The notes beneath the pieces are model-generated. The model had not been told where the DNA came from. It made no database searches and saw nothing but the letters and a program-made list of their open reading frames with translations. The position numbers and the translations under genes are program-made. Source: Parabacteroides sp. FAFU027 (lineage in GTDB: Bacteria > Bacteroidota > Bacteroidia > Bacteroidales > UBA7332). From it: a stretch of DNA of 64,000 bases. Shown here one piece after another: positions 37,101-45,908 of this stretch (within the stretch, counting starts at the first letter, position 1; the number at the start of each line of letters is the position of its first letter). The stretch spans positions 1 through 64,000 of the forward strand of contig NZ_JAKZKV010000001.1 in NCBI RefSeq assembly GCF_022808675.1, given 5' to 3'.

Positions 37101-37752
37101 GATTGACTCCTTTGATTTTGTTGTTGCGGGTATCATTATCAACATAAAGATTTCTGTAAAGAGTCACTCCTCCGTCTGTCTGGATCAGTCCTCCGGCTGA
37201 ATGGCTCAACAAACCCTGCGCAATCACGGAATTCTGGATTGTCACATTACTTGCAGTTCCGTTTATTGAAAATGTTTCGTCACGCCCCCACGATACAGAT
37301 ACGTGGTCAAAAATAAGATTACTACCGGTCTCAAAACCACAGGCATCTTTGCCGCTGTCACCGATGGCTCCCATTCGGATGCGCAGATAGCGGCAAATAG
37401 TATTATTGGCACCGGTAAAAGAGAATCCGTTGCCATAAATGGTAATACCTTCACCCGGAGCAGTCTGTCCGGCAATGTAAATGTTGGATGAAACCACGAT
37501 CCGGCTGGTTATCTTAATCACACCGGCCACATCAAATACGACAATGCGGTTTGATGCGCTCACGGCATCGCGAAAAGACCCTGTGCCCGTGTCATTGAGG
37601 TTGGTAACGTGATAAACTGTTGGAGAGGTAGAAGCTCTCGCTCCTTTTGCATATTTTCCAAAGCCTTCTGCTCCGGGAAATGCAATTAATTGTGCGGCCG
37701 AATTGGCATAGGATAAGCATACTACCGCACCCAGTAGAAGTAATTTTCTCAT
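34186..37752 (-). CDS. Secreted pectate-lyase-like protein with autotransporter-type repeats and T9SS signal
   Basis: 1188 aa. Signal peptide, then a pectate lyase (PL1-type) parallel beta-helix (AFPGAEGFGKYAKGAR, FDVAGVIKIT, FDHVSVSWGRDETFS). About residue 380 a calcium-binding-like segment, DTDNDGIPDAWEI, is followed by a fibronectin III-like domain (about 434-517). The second half holds repeated autotransporter-associated beta-strand units (LNKTGVGALTLRTINTYTGAT, split here as the pattern KTG-x-G-x-L-x-L...Y-x-G-x-T, seen at least three times). The last 75 residues (VYPNPVQSS... to LLLQKVVKQ) form a type IX secretion C-terminal sorting domain. Probably a surface or secreted pectinase. Confidence 0.85.
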   Translation of the reverse strand: MRKLLLLGAVVCLSYANSAAQLIAFPGAEGFGKYAKGARASTSPTVYHVTNLNDTGTGSFRDAVSASNRIVVFDVAGVIKITSRIVVSSNIYIAGQTAPGEGITIYGNGFSFTGANNTICRYLRIRMGAIGDSGKDACGFETGSNLIFDHVSVSWGRDETFSINGTASNVTIQNSVIAQGLLSHSAGGLIQTDGGVTLYRNLYVDNDTRNNKIKGVNQYVNNIVYNWSSGAYLMGGESEGQSYANCMSNYFINGPEKSVPALSGANSNFHIYADDNWWDKDRDGLLNGYLVPHSEYSGGPDFQALPYAYPLLPIWPAISLIDSLLPSVGASLPYRDLIDCYVVDQVKSFGKKGEIITNETENPVGSPAQWNMWSGTKRADTDNDGIPDAWEIANGLNSNLASDAVAYASNGYLNIENYINSIGKSYSQDFLRAPLCLVTDSVTQNSAFLSWFDFTEKEQGYSVERKVNGIYTEIARTGVNENTFVLTGLNPEEKDTVRVRAFNAGGYSGYSNELVFKTKPVPVPVLDLATYIPDMTWSGANSALWDKTSANWISNNLPVVFTDSSKVLFTNSSVKNITLNDAVGIKAMVVNADSSFTFRGNGAITGTGSLNKTGVGALTLRTINTYTGATVLYNGTLNVPTLANGGVASSIGASKNYDFNLVLKGGKLNYIGASASTDRNIKLEGNAGIGVSASGVVLTSTGIINGSGGITKTGTGSLLLKGLNTYEGTTTVSEGMLEINGADAINNAFSADKSYILNGGYLKTSGGSTTVYENYYSNFIVPAGCTSSFEPFRNCYIYSKFSGNGNLNFNLTYVREYVQGDWTQFSGTVYANGTGTTTDGNQFMLNNTVGIPNARIITSGNTKIICWKNASTMYLGGLSGPSGTYLAGSDKINNSATMTWVVGGAGTDETFNGVINNECSNKSYKGITSIVKEGKGYWKLTGANIYSGTTTVTGGTLIVNGTQTGTGKVTVMTDASLAGKGTIPATVEVQSGATLRPGDPSVTATNIGTLTVGSLNQLSGSELQMDINRSSFQYDKVASTGAVILGGTLNLSITGTPQAGDQYTLMTASSFSGAFSQIIPETPGAGLKWTFSNGVLKVDLANGIDRVENSSVKVYPNPVQSSAEVLLGQSYDQAVVTLESVNGTVVFQKTISNTDRVKVNMADCASGVYVIRVKTGSKTLLLQKVVKQ

Positions 37753-38055
37753 GATTAGATTTATAAAAGATAGGTTCAGTCAAAAATAGACATATTAACA
37801 ATACCGGTAAGTTTGTTTTTTGATTCAAAAAGTGTAGAATCTGATATTCTGCTTAGGTTCAATCCTTATGAAAGGGAAAAGATAGACCGTTTTTGGATAA
37901 ATTCAGAAGGAAAAATCAAAAAGGCTTTTTCTGGTAGAAACAGATTGTTTCAATCAACAATGCAACAATTTGAAGTAAATGTATGTTGTTTTTTATGCGG
38001 CTGTATTCGTCAGCCGACCTAAAATAACCTAATCCATCACCTTTAAAACAGTATT
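37753..38055. other. Divergent promoter region
   Basis: 303 bp. A leftward -7 element TATTTTTG (37781-37788, minus) gives the pectate-lyase-like gene a leader of about 25 nt. A 69-codon rightward frame (37813-38022) has no supporting signal and was not called. No clear promoter for the flavin reductase was found. Confidence 0.5.
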
Positions 38056-38616
38056 ATGCAAAGCATTGACAATCTCTATCTGGAAGCGACTCACATGCTT
38101 ATTGAGCCGGGTCCCGTTGTTTTGGTAACAACACATCATCGCGGAAAGTCAAACATCATGACATTAAGTTCACTGATCATGCTGCAACAAAATCCCCCGT
38201 TTTTGCTGGGATTGGTATTGGGGCCCTGGAATTACAGTTATAAAGCATTATACAAAACCGGGGAGTGCGTGATTTCCATCCCTACACAAGAGATGGCTTC
38301 GAAGGTCGTAAATATTGGAAACTGTTCGGGAGAAGATGAGGATAAATTCAGTAAATTCAACCTTACCCCCTTGCCCGCACTTAAGGTTGGAGCGCCCCTG
38401 ATTGCCGAATGTTTTGCCAATATCGAATGTAAGGTAACGGACAACACACTGGTGGGTAAATACAGTTTCTTCATTCTGCAATCAGTCAATGTCTGGACTG
38501 ATCCCGAACATAAAGAACGACGCACATTGCACCATAACGGCGATGGGACTTTTGTTGTTGACGGGGAAATCCTGGACCTGAAAGATAAAATGGTCAAATG
38601 GCCGGAATATTTATAA
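38056..38616 (+). CDS. Flavin reductase family protein (FMN-binding)
   Basis: 186 aa split-barrel flavoprotein. VVLVTTHHRGKSNIMTLSSLIMLQQNPP carries the FMN-binding pattern (the T-x-x-S-x-x-x-x-P type), and ECVISIPT with NIECKV are typical of the DIM6/NTAB flavin reductase domain. Probably transfers hydride between NAD(P)H and FMN, or binds FMN structurally. Single gene, followed by a bidirectional hairpin. Confidence 0.85.
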   Translation: MQSIDNLYLEATHMLIEPGPVVLVTTHHRGKSNIMTLSSLIMLQQNPPFLLGLVLGPWNYSYKALYKTGECVISIPTQEMASKVVNIGNCSGEDEDKFSKFNLTPLPALKVGAPLIAECFANIECKVTDNTLVGKYSFFILQSVNVWTDPEHKERRTLHHNGDGTFVVDGEILDLKDKMVKWPEYL

Positions 38617-38624
38617 ATCAATCC

Positions 38625-38668
38625 AAATAAGTAACGACGTTGAGATTTTCAACACCGTTACTTATTTT
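38625..38668. terminator. Bidirectional terminator, flavin reductase / umuC
   Basis: AAATAAGTAACG (38625-38636) pairs with CGTTACTTATTT (38656-38667), with inner GTTGA/TCAAC pairing, A-rich on one side and T-rich on the other. Confidence 0.85.
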
Positions 38669-38719
38669 ATCTGTCGGGAAAACAAAAACTTCTATTCGGC
38701 AAAATGCAACGCTTCTACA

Positions 38720-39979
38720 TCAAACCTTAATGGTAATAATTTCATCAAGATTGGTACTATATCGTGGAGAAAGTCTCTCCTGGTGCATCTTCCAGACACG
38801 TCCGGTATCTTGCACCGCCAGACGAATCTTCTGGTATCCGAAGGAGGCGTTGATGTGGTCAATCGCCTTCATCAACGGGGCATGTTTAGGATTAGCCTTT
38901 TCAAAAATAGTCAGTTGCTGTGCCTGGTCACCGGTAAAGTCCATAAGGATTACACCGGCTCTCTTGTAGGCGAACCCTTCACGGAAAATCTGTTTCAACC
39001 CTATTTCGGCAAACTTTACCAGGTCAATAGTGGAGTTTGTTGCGTATGGCAGTTTTACCACCACATTTTGTTTATATTGCGGTAAATCATCGCGGTGTCC
39101 GTTCGTGTAGATAAAGACCATCAGACTCTTACAACAAGAGCCCTGTTTACGAAGCTTCTCGGCGCACGACACGGCAAAGCTGGCCACACGTTCGCGCACC
39201 AGTTCATAATCGGCATAATTGCCGTCAAAGGTGCGTGTGGTAGCAATGTTCTTCCGGGACTGTACCTCTTCAAGCTGCAACATGGGAATACCAAGCAGCT
39301 CTTTCTTCAGCCGAAGCCCCACCACACTCATGTGCCTCCTCACCCAACTGTCATCCAGGTAGGTAAACTGGAAAGCGGTGAAAATATTCTTCTCCTGAAG
39401 ACGGCGGGCATGACGGCGTCCTATTCCCCAGACATCTTCAATTCTGAGCCATTTAAGCGCCTTCACGCGTTTCTCTTCATCATCAATCATATAGACGCCA
39501 CCGGTACGCTCAGGGAACTTCTTAGCAATGCGATTCGCTACTTTGGCAAGCGCTTTGGTCGGTGCAAAACCGATACTGATGGGGATTCCGGTCCATTGCT
39601 CCACCTGTTTTTTCATCTTCTCTCCTAACTGCTGAAAATCAAAGAGATCATAGCCGTTAAACTCAAGAAATGCTTCATCGATACTGTATATCTCCATGTC
39701 GGGAGTATAGGTACTGAGAATACTCATCACCCGACCGCTCATATCGCCATAAAGAGCAAAATTGGAGGAAAAGACATTCACCTTGCGCTTATCAAAAAGA
39801 GGCTGATACTGAAATGCAGGTGCCCCCATCGGGACTCCCAGCGCTTTAGCTTCATTACTTCGTGCAATAACACATCCATCGTTGTTGGATAGAACAACAA
39901 CAGGTTTCCCTGCCAGGTCTGGACGAAAAACCCGCTCGCAGGAGGCAAAAAAATTATTGCAATCAATAAGGGCAAACAT
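38720..39979 (-). CDS. umuC: Y-family DNA polymerase V catalytic subunit UmuC
   Basis: 419 aa. MFALIDCNNFFASCERVF (catalytic Asp in motif I) and YSIDEAFLEF (motif III SIDE) are the hallmarks. SNNDGCVIARSNEAKALGVP is the fingers region, and GIGRRHARRLQ a helix-hairpin-helix. Performs translesion synthesis together with processed UmuD. The ATG overlaps the TGA of umuD by one base, so translation is coupled. Confidence 0.95.
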   Translation of the reverse strand: MFALIDCNNFFASCERVFRPDLAGKPVVVLSNNDGCVIARSNEAKALGVPMGAPAFQYQPLFDKRKVNVFSSNFALYGDMSGRVMSILSTYTPDMEIYSIDEAFLEFNGYDLFDFQQLGEKMKKQVEQWTGIPISIGFAPTKALAKVANRIAKKFPERTGGVYMIDDEEKRVKALKWLRIEDVWGIGRRHARRLQEKNIFTAFQFTYLDDSWVRRHMSVVGLRLKKELLGIPMLQLEEVQSRKNIATTRTFDGNYADYELVRERVASFAVSCAEKLRKQGSCCKSLMVFIYTNGHRDDLPQYKQNVVVKLPYATNSTIDLVKFAEIGLKQIFREGFAYKRAGVILMDFTGDQAQQLTIFEKANPKHAPLMKAIDHINASFGYQKIRLAVQDTGRVWKMHQERLSPRYSTNLDEIITIKV

Positions 39980-40425
39980 CAGAGCGACTTGATTATATGT
40001 GTTACCACTCCCCAGATGCGGAGATCGTTGTCTTTGGTAATAACAATGGGCTTATAGTTTTTATTGGCAGGCATCAGCCACACCTCGTCTTTTTCAATCT
40101 TAATCCGTTTCAGGGTAAATTCCCCGTCCACAAAACAGACCGCAATCTTACCGTCCGTTGGTTCAATGCTTTTGTCGATAATCAGCAAATCCCCGTCATC
40201 AATGCCTGCGTCTTTCATCGAAAGCCCCTTTACCCGCCCAAAGAAGGTCGCGGAAGGATGTTTAATCAGGTGACGGTTCAGGTCAATGCTGATATCTACG
40301 AAATCGGCTGCCGGAGAGGGAAATCCGGCGCTGATTCCCGGAAGTAAAGGCAGCTCCAACTCCGTAGCGGTTTGAGCCGAATAGATATCCAGATGTGCTG
40401 AATCGTGTAATTTTAAAGCGGACAT
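39979..40425 (-). CDS. umuD: UmuD, self-cleaving subunit of DNA polymerase V
   Basis: 148 aa S24 (LexA-like) peptidase. Cleavage site A33-G34 in ISAGFPSP, nucleophile S69 in VKGLSM and general base K106 in GEFTLKR. The 37-residue spacing equals that of E. coli UmuD (S60/K97). The residue before Ser is Leu instead of the usual Asp (GDSM). Cleaved when RecA filaments form. Start at 40425, just inside a palindrome (40427-40450). Confidence 0.95.
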   Translation of the reverse strand: MSALKLHDSAHLDIYSAQTATELELPLLPGISAGFPSPAADFVDISIDLNRHLIKHPSATFFGRVKGLSMKDAGIDDGDLLIIDKSIEPTDGKIAVCFVDGEFTLKRIKIEKDEVWLMPANKNYKPIVITKDNDLRIWGVVTHIIKSL

Positions 40426-40426
40426 A

Positions 40427-40450
40427 GTTTGAGAATTGTAATTGGCAAAC
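40427..40450. promoter_or_regulatory. Palindromic operator candidate before umuD
   Basis: 24-bp imperfect palindrome, GTTTG-AG-AATT-GT-AATT-GG-CAAAC, with 9 of 12 symmetric pairs matching. It lies directly before the umuD ATG and just after a putative -7 element TATCTTTA (40470-40477, minus). A site there would block transcription, as expected for a LexA-type repressor of an SOS operon. Confidence 0.45.
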
Positions 40451-40571
40451 GGATTATTTTTTTACAGAGTAAAGATAGTGCAAAACCGACAAAACGGTAT
40501 GTCAATTAATGTTGTCCAAACTTAAGCGGCTATGAGGCAAGCCTCTTTTCCGGATAAAGATACACTACTAA

Positions 40572-40607
40572 CAAAAACAGGCTGCCTCAAATGAATGAAG
40601 CAGCCTG
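40572..40607 (-). terminator. Terminator of the phosphofructokinase gene
   Basis: On the minus strand CAGGCTGC (40600-40607) pairs with GCAGCCTG (40578-40585), followed by TTTTTG. It lies 30 bp beyond the stop codon. Confidence 0.85.
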
Positions 40608-40636
40608 AAATATTATGCTTGGTTGAATTCAGCTTA

Positions 40637-42277
40637 TTAAGCTTTTTCCAATTGCAAAGTTTTAGTCGGTTGATCGCAAACCTCGGTTGGACCGAAGTAC
40701 TGGATCGGGCCCGGATAAACGTAGTCAGTGTTAACTGCCCATGCATCACGGTTTTCAACCAGTTTCTTAAACGGTGCACCATCCAGTTTCACCAAAGCTT
40801 TCTGGATAACCGGTTTCATTTCTCCGTGACGACGTTCCATGTTCATCATCATGGTTACAGGCACACCACCTGCAATCCACTCAGCTGCAGGAGCAGTAGT
40901 GTTGCGGATAGATGACATATAACCGGTTTTGCCTGCACCGATCAGGTTAGCAGCATTGTAACCTAATGAGTAGCAATAGTCTGCATCGAAGTTAGAAGGA
41001 GCTGCACAACGTCCTTCGTATCCGAAGAAGTGACCCAGAGCAGCGAATTTACCGTTGTATTTACCTTCAGCTTTCCATTGAGCCAGTTTTTTGCCAACCA
41101 TTTCGCTCAACAATTTCTCAGTTTCGATCAATGAAACCTGTACGTTACCGTGCGGGTCACGATCCAAAGTCAACTGACGGGCAACGCCTTCGGGAAGAGA
41201 AGCGTAAACTTCAGCATTTTCTTTAGAAATATTGTCGATGATGAATTGACGTTGCTCAGCAGCAGGAACTGCTTTGAATGCCTCTTCATGGTGTGCAAGA
41301 TAGTCGTTCAATTCTGCGATCAGTTTTTTGATAGCAGGGATGAATTCGATCAAACCTTCAGGAATCAATACAGTACCGAAGTTATTTCCGTTTTCAGCAC
41401 GTTTAGCAACAGCGCTTGCGATTTCGGTAACTACGTCATCCAAAGTCAATTGTTTAGCTTCAACTTCTTCTGAAACCAAACAGATATTAGGCTGAGTCTG
41501 AAGACCACACTCCAATGCGATGTGAGAAGCAGAACGACCCATCAGTTTGATGAAGTGCCAGTATTTACGGGCTGAGTTACAGTCACGCTGGATGTTACCG
41601 ATAACTTCAGAGTAAACTTTACAAGCAGTATCGAAACCGAAAGAAGTCTCGATCATTTCGTTTTTCAAGTCACCGTCGATAGTTTTAGGACAACCGATTA
41701 CCTGAACGCCAGCGTTAATTGCAGCGTAGTATTCAGCTAAAACACAAGCATTTGTGTTAGAGTCGTCACCACCGATAATAACCAAAGCTTTGATGCCCAA
41801 CTCTTTCAGGATTACCAATCCTTTGTCGAATTGCGCAGTCTCTTCGAGTTTGGTACGACCAGAACCGATGATATCGAAACCACCTGTATTGCGGTATTCA
41901 TCGATGATATCAGCAGTCAGTTCCATATATTTGTGATCAACCAAACCACCAGGACCCATCAGGAAACCGAACAAACGGCTGTCTTTGTTCAGGCTTTTGA
42001 TACCGTCAAAGATACCGGCGATCACGTTGTGACCACCAGGAGCCTGGCCACCGGAAAGGATAACCCCTACGTTTACAGCAGGAAGTTCTTTCGCTTCACC
42101 CGGTACGAATGTCAACAGAGGCATTCCGTAAGTATTCGGGAAAAGTTTAGCGATGTCTGCTTGGTCTGCTACTGACTGAGTAGCTGCACCTTCCTGGATT
42201 TTTACTGCTCCCTGAAGAGCTTTAGGCAACTTAGGTTGGTAAGCTGCACGTGCGATTTGTAATGCACTTTTTGCCAT
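40637..42277 (-). CDS. pfp: Pyrophosphate-dependent phosphofructokinase (long form)
   Basis: 546 aa, the length of the PPi-PFK beta-type subfamily. [28 protein letters not shown] and [15 protein letters not shown] are the substrate sites. [16 protein letters not shown] (from about residue 168) carries the Asp typical of PPi users, where ATP enzymes have Gly in GGDGS. Catalyses reversible phosphorylation of fructose-6-phosphate with PPi. Alone, with a terminator after it. Confidence 0.93.
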   Translation of the reverse strand: MAKSALQIARAAYQPKLPKALQGAVKIQEGAATQSVADQADIAKLFPNTYGMPLLTFVPGEAKELPAVNVGVILSGGQAPGGHNVIAGIFDGIKSLNKDSRLFGFLMGPGGLVDHKYMELTADIIDEYRNTGGFDIIGSGRTKLEETAQFDKGLVILKELGIKALVIIGGDDSNTNACVLAEYYAAINAGVQVIGCPKTIDGDLKNEMIETSFGFDTACKVYSEVIGNIQRDCNSARKYWHFIKLMGRSASHIALECGLQTQPNICLVSEEVEAKQLTLDDVVTEIASAVAKRAENGNNFGTVLIPEGLIEFIPAIKKLIAELNDYLAHHEEAFKAVPAAEQRQFIIDNISKENAEVYASLPEGVARQLTLDRDPHGNVQVSLIETEKLLSEMVGKKLAQWKAEGKYNGKFAALGHFFGYEGRCAAPSNFDADYCYSLGYNAANLIGAGKTGYMSSIRNTTAPAAEWIAGGVPVTMMMNMERRHGEMKPVIQKALVKLDGAPFKKLVENRDAWAVNTDYVYPGPIQYFGPTEVCDQPTKTLQLEKA

Positions 42278-42645
42278 TGAATTAATGTTTTATAGTGTTA
42301 GTGTAGATGTTACTCTATAATCCCTTAAAAAAACAGCACAAATGTCGTGTTTTTTTCGGAAACCCACAAACAGAAACACGAACTAATCAAGGCAAAACTC
42401 AGAACAATACCATTCGCGTTCTCCTTTTGATTTGATTTTCAACATTTGCCTTTTGACATGAACTTCACTGTATCAGAAATATTCAATAAATACAAATATA
42501 GGGTCACTGCTCTCCTGTGTGAGTTATGGCATTATTTGAAGTAAATTGATAATACACCAGTATTTTTTCATCGGAGCAAATGGAAGGGATCAAACCAGGT
42601 CTGAATTTCGTAATTTTGCACTGAAAATCGACTTAAAGCGAAATT
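42278..42645. other. Intergenic region between pfp and the DUF1294 gene
   Basis: 368 bp, no gene. It contains the rightward -7 element TAATTTTG (42611-42618) 28 nt before the DUF1294 ATG. No consensus -7 element is seen for pfp, although this region must hold its promoter. Confidence 0.5.
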
Positions 42646-42924
42646 ATGATCCACCAACCAGTTATCTACTATCTAATCTTTATCAATATTGCAAGCGGAA
42701 TCATTTTCAGTCATGACAAAAGGGCTGCCATAAAAGGATACCGGAGGGTACCGGAACAAACTTTGCATCTTCTGGAACTGTCGGGCGGGGTATTCCTGAT
42801 TTGGGCATTGATGTACTCATTGCGACACAAAAACAGGAAATTCAGCTATTATGCCATTACTTACCTGATTTTTGCCGGCTGGATCATTTTTATTTTGTTT
42901 AAACTGCCATTATTGCCCTTTTAA
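42646..42924 (+). CDS. DUF1294 small membrane protein
   Basis: 92 aa, three predicted membrane helices. DKRAAIKGYRRVPEQTLHLLELSGG, split by the D-K-x-x-A...R-V/I-P-E pattern, and SLRHKNRKFSYY are the DUF1294 signatures. Inner-membrane protein of unknown role. ATG follows a -7 element by 27 nt. Confidence 0.85.
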   Translation: MIHQPVIYYLIFINIASGIIFSHDKRAAIKGYRRVPEQTLHLLELSGGVFLIWALMYSLRHKNRKFSYYAITYLIFAGWIIFILFKLPLLPF

Positions 42925-42975
42925 AGGGTTATAGAATTAATATTTCGACACACAATACGTTTTAAGGCGCGATAC

Positions 42976-43007
42976 TTTCCCGTTTTACTCCATTTTCCCT
43001 ATTTTTG
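42976..43007 (+). promoter_or_regulatory. ppc promoter
   Basis: TTTC (42976-42979), 20-nt spacer, TATTTTTG (43000-43007). The -7 element overlaps an earlier in-frame TTG at 43005, which excludes it as start and supports ATG 43074. Confidence 0.65.
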
Positions 43008-43073
43008 GTCTGGAAAAAATTTTCACACGACAATACATCACTTTTTTCCGAAAAAAGGATTGACTATTTATTT

Positions 43074-45824
43074 ATGAAAGAACCATTATCTGACAAAATT
43101 CAACTCAAAAGAGAGATTGAAGGCGACAGCCTGCAAAAAATCAGGGAAGACCTCCATGCTCTGATTTCATACTTCGAGCAGGTACTCGTCGATTTGAAAG
43201 AGGGAGAGGTTGCGAAGATTCTACATCTGCTGGAAGAGTCTCAGCAAGAGAATCTCGATTCTACCTCTGACATACCCGACGAGAAACTGGTACAGGCATT
43301 AAGTATCCTCTTCCAGCTGATGAATCTGGTGGAAGAAAACTCTTCCGTACAAAATCGAAGAAAAATTGAAAACCGCGTTGGAGCCGATGCTATCCGCGGT
43401 TCCTGGGGGGAGACTTTCGAAAAATGGAAAAAGCAGGGCATAAGTGAAGACCAGATTGCGGCATTATTGCCTACCCTGCGCGTCATGCCGGTGCTCACAG
43501 CCCACCCGACCGAAGCTAAACGCATCTCTATCCTCGAACTTCACCGCGAACTTTACCTCTTGCTCGTTCGTAAGGAAAATATCATCTGGACGATGATGGA
43601 AAAAGATACCATCGATGACAGCATCAAGGCTATTCTGGAGCGTTGGTGGCGAAGTGGAGAAGTGTATCTGGAAAAACCGACCATCAGTTCGGAACGTAAC
43701 AACGTGATGCACTACTTCAGCAAAGTATTTCCCGAAGCGCTCAAGATCAGTGATAAGAGATTGAAATTCACCTGGAAGTCTTATGGTTTCAATCCGAAGA
43801 AACTCATTCTTCCCGAACATTATCCGGTTATAGACTTTGGCAGCTGGGTAGGCGGCGACCGCGACGGACACCCTTATGTGACGGCTGAAGTTACAAAGAC
43901 CACGTTGATGGAGCACCGCCGGGAGGCTCTGCAACTGATTAAGAAACAATTGCTCGATTTGGCGGCTCACTTCAGCTTTTCGGAAGCGAAAAACTACGTG
44001 CCGCCTATTCTTGAAATGACCATCGAAGAGCTGGAACAATATTTCGGCGATGCAGGCAAGAAAGCGATTGCCCGGAACCCCCGCGAACCGTGGCGTCAGT
44101 TTATCAACCTGATGTTGCTGAAACTTGAACATACCATCAACGGCGACGGACATGCCGACTGGATGTATTACCGCACCGCTGCCGACCTGCAAAAGGATTT
44201 ACGCCTGATGCGCATCACGCTGACTGAAATAGGCGGCGCGCATGTGGTGGAAGAGTGGCTCTTCCCGCTCGAACGCCAGGTGCAATGTTTCGGATTCCAT
44301 CTTGCTAAATTAGACATTCGCCAGAATAGCGACTTTCACAATAAGGCATTGGAACAAATGCTGAAAAAAGCGGCCTTCCCTGACGCTAATTTTACCGAAT
44401 GGGATGAAGAGAAGAAAGTCGCTTTTATCTCGGAGGAGCTGAAAAGCAACCGCCCGTTTGTGGTAAAGGGCGAACCGCTCGAAAATGAAGCCGAACAGGT
44501 GCTTGCATGCTTCCGCGTGCTCAAAGATCATATTGATCTCTACGGACATGAAGGAATCGGCTCGCTGATCGTGAGTATGACGCGCGGTCTCAGCGACCTG
44601 CTCATCGTATATCTCTTCATGCGTGAGGTGGGTATGCTCAATGTGCCATTGCAGGTGGTACCGTTATTTGAAACCATCGAGGATCTGAAAGAGTCTGAGC
44701 GAATTCTCGACGCTTTCCTCTCCCACCCGATGACACTGAAATACAAAAAGCAAATGGCACCAATGCAGGAGGTTATGCTCGGCTACAGTGACAGTAATAA
44801 AGACGGAGGAATCCTCGCCAGCCGCTGGAATATTTTCGAGGCGGAGAAGAACCTGACCCACATGGCCGAGAAACACGGCATTCAGTTGCGCTTCTTCCAC
44901 GGTATCGGAGGAACGATCAGCCGCGGGGGAGGTAAATACCACCGCTTCCTGGAGAGTATGCCACCGGAAAGCGTGAGCGGCGAGCTCAAACTGACCGTTC
45001 AGGGAGAAGCCATCGCGCAACAATTCGCCAACCTGCTGAATGCCACCTTCAATCTGGAGATGCTGCTTTCGGGAACAGCATTGCAAGCGGGAGAAAAACG
45101 CTTTAAAAACGCCGAACCGGAGTTTCCGCTCAAAGCGTTCGAGCAATTGGCTGAGATTTCACTCACGCATTACCAGAAGCTGATTAATCATCCGCATTTC
45201 CTCAAGTTCTTTAGCGAAGCAACCCCGATTGACGTACTGGAACAGAGTAAAATCGGTTCGCGTCCGGCTCGTCGTACCGGAAAACGCAGTCTGGCCGACC
45301 TGCGCGCTATTCCATGGGTATTCAGCTGGAACCAATCGCGTTTCAAACTGACCGCATGGTATGGGGTGGGCACTGGATTGAAGTTGTTGCAGGAGCAGCA
45401 CCCCGAGCTCTTCAACCAGTTGAAGGAGTTTGCACAGAAATGGGCGTTCCTGCACTATACCCTTATCCAGGTGGAGACAAACCTGCTCAATTCCGATCCC
45501 GAAATCATGCAGGAGTACGCTACCCTGGTCACTGACGAAGAGGTTCGCAACGAACTGATGGAGATGATTCTTTCCGAATACAAGGAAAGTACCCGTCAGG
45601 TGGGCGATTTGCTCGGTGGGAATACCGAATCACGCCGTACCAGCCTGCTTGAAAACGCCAATCGTCGCAAAAAGGCGCTCGACACCCTGCATCAACTACA
45701 AATCAGCAAACTCAAAGAGTGGCGTGCCATAAAAGGCACTTCTCCCGAGAAGTCGGAATACCTGCTTACCCTGCTTTTGGTGATTACCACCGCTATTTCT
45801 GGTGGATTAAAAAGCACTGGGTGA
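43074..45824 (+). CDS. ppc: Phosphoenolpyruvate carboxylase
   Basis: 916 aa at the ATG chosen by promoter position. TAHPTEAKR (about residue 141) carries the catalytic His. SWVGGDRDGHPYVT, GYSDSNKDGG and FHGIGGTISRGGGK are the other active-site segments. Carboxylates PEP to oxaloacetate, feeding the reductive branch to succinate/propionate. The third glycine loop reads TISRGGGK, where bacterial enzymes usually have a GGTVGRGG form. Followed by a strong bidirectional hairpin. Confidence 0.95.
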   Translation: MKEPLSDKIQLKREIEGDSLQKIREDLHALISYFEQVLVDLKEGEVAKILHLLEESQQENLDSTSDIPDEKLVQALSILFQLMNLVEENSSVQNRRKIENRVGADAIRGSWGETFEKWKKQGISEDQIAALLPTLRVMPVLTAHPTEAKRISILELHRELYLLLVRKENIIWTMMEKDTIDDSIKAILERWWRSGEVYLEKPTISSERNNVMHYFSKVFPEALKISDKRLKFTWKSYGFNPKKLILPEHYPVIDFGSWVGGDRDGHPYVTAEVTKTTLMEHRREALQLIKKQLLDLAAHFSFSEAKNYVPPILEMTIEELEQYFGDAGKKAIARNPREPWRQFINLMLLKLEHTINGDGHADWMYYRTAADLQKDLRLMRITLTEIGGAHVVEEWLFPLERQVQCFGFHLAKLDIRQNSDFHNKALEQMLKKAAFPDANFTEWDEEKKVAFISEELKSNRPFVVKGEPLENEAEQVLACFRVLKDHIDLYGHEGIGSLIVSMTRGLSDLLIVYLFMREVGMLNVPLQVVPLFETIEDLKESERILDAFLSHPMTLKYKKQMAPMQEVMLGYSDSNKDGGILASRWNIFEAEKNLTHMAEKHGIQLRFFHGIGGTISRGGGKYHRFLESMPPESVSGELKLTVQGEAIAQQFANLLNATFNLEMLLSGTALQAGEKRFKNAEPEFPLKAFEQLAEISLTHYQKLINHPHFLKFFSEATPIDVLEQSKIGSRPARRTGKRSLADLRAIPWVFSWNQSRFKLTAWYGVGTGLKLLQEQHPELFNQLKEFAQKWAFLHYTLIQVETNLLNSDPEIMQEYATLVTDEEVRNELMEMILSEYKESTRQVGDLLGGNTESRRTSLLENANRRKKALDTLHQLQISKLKEWRAIKGTSPEKSEYLLTLLLVITTAISGGLKSTG

Positions 45825-45839
45825 TAACCTCTAAAATAC

Positions 45840-45880
45840 AAAAGCCGAATCATTCAATTTTTGCGAATGATTCGGCTTTT
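45840..45880. terminator. Bidirectional terminator, ppc / HEPN gene
   Basis: AAAAGCCGAATCATTC (45840-45855) pairs perfectly with GAATGATTCGGCTTTT (45865-45880), A- and T-runs on either side. Confidence 0.9.
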
Positions 45881-45908
45881 ATTTTGACAACAAAGACACC
45901 TTATACAT

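Noticed and set aside
37813-38022. 69-aa protein between the pectate lyase and flavin reductase genes
   Set aside because: No promoter or ribosome binding signal, composition like shifted non-coding DNA.
43005-43073. N-terminal extension of ppc from TTG
   Set aside because: The -7 promoter element covers this codon, so transcription starts after it. The ATG at 43074 is the start.
43464-44192. Antisense protein of 242 codons inside ppc
   Set aside because: It lies wholly within a strongly conserved gene on the other strand, has no own promoter or family, and is explained by ppc codon usage.
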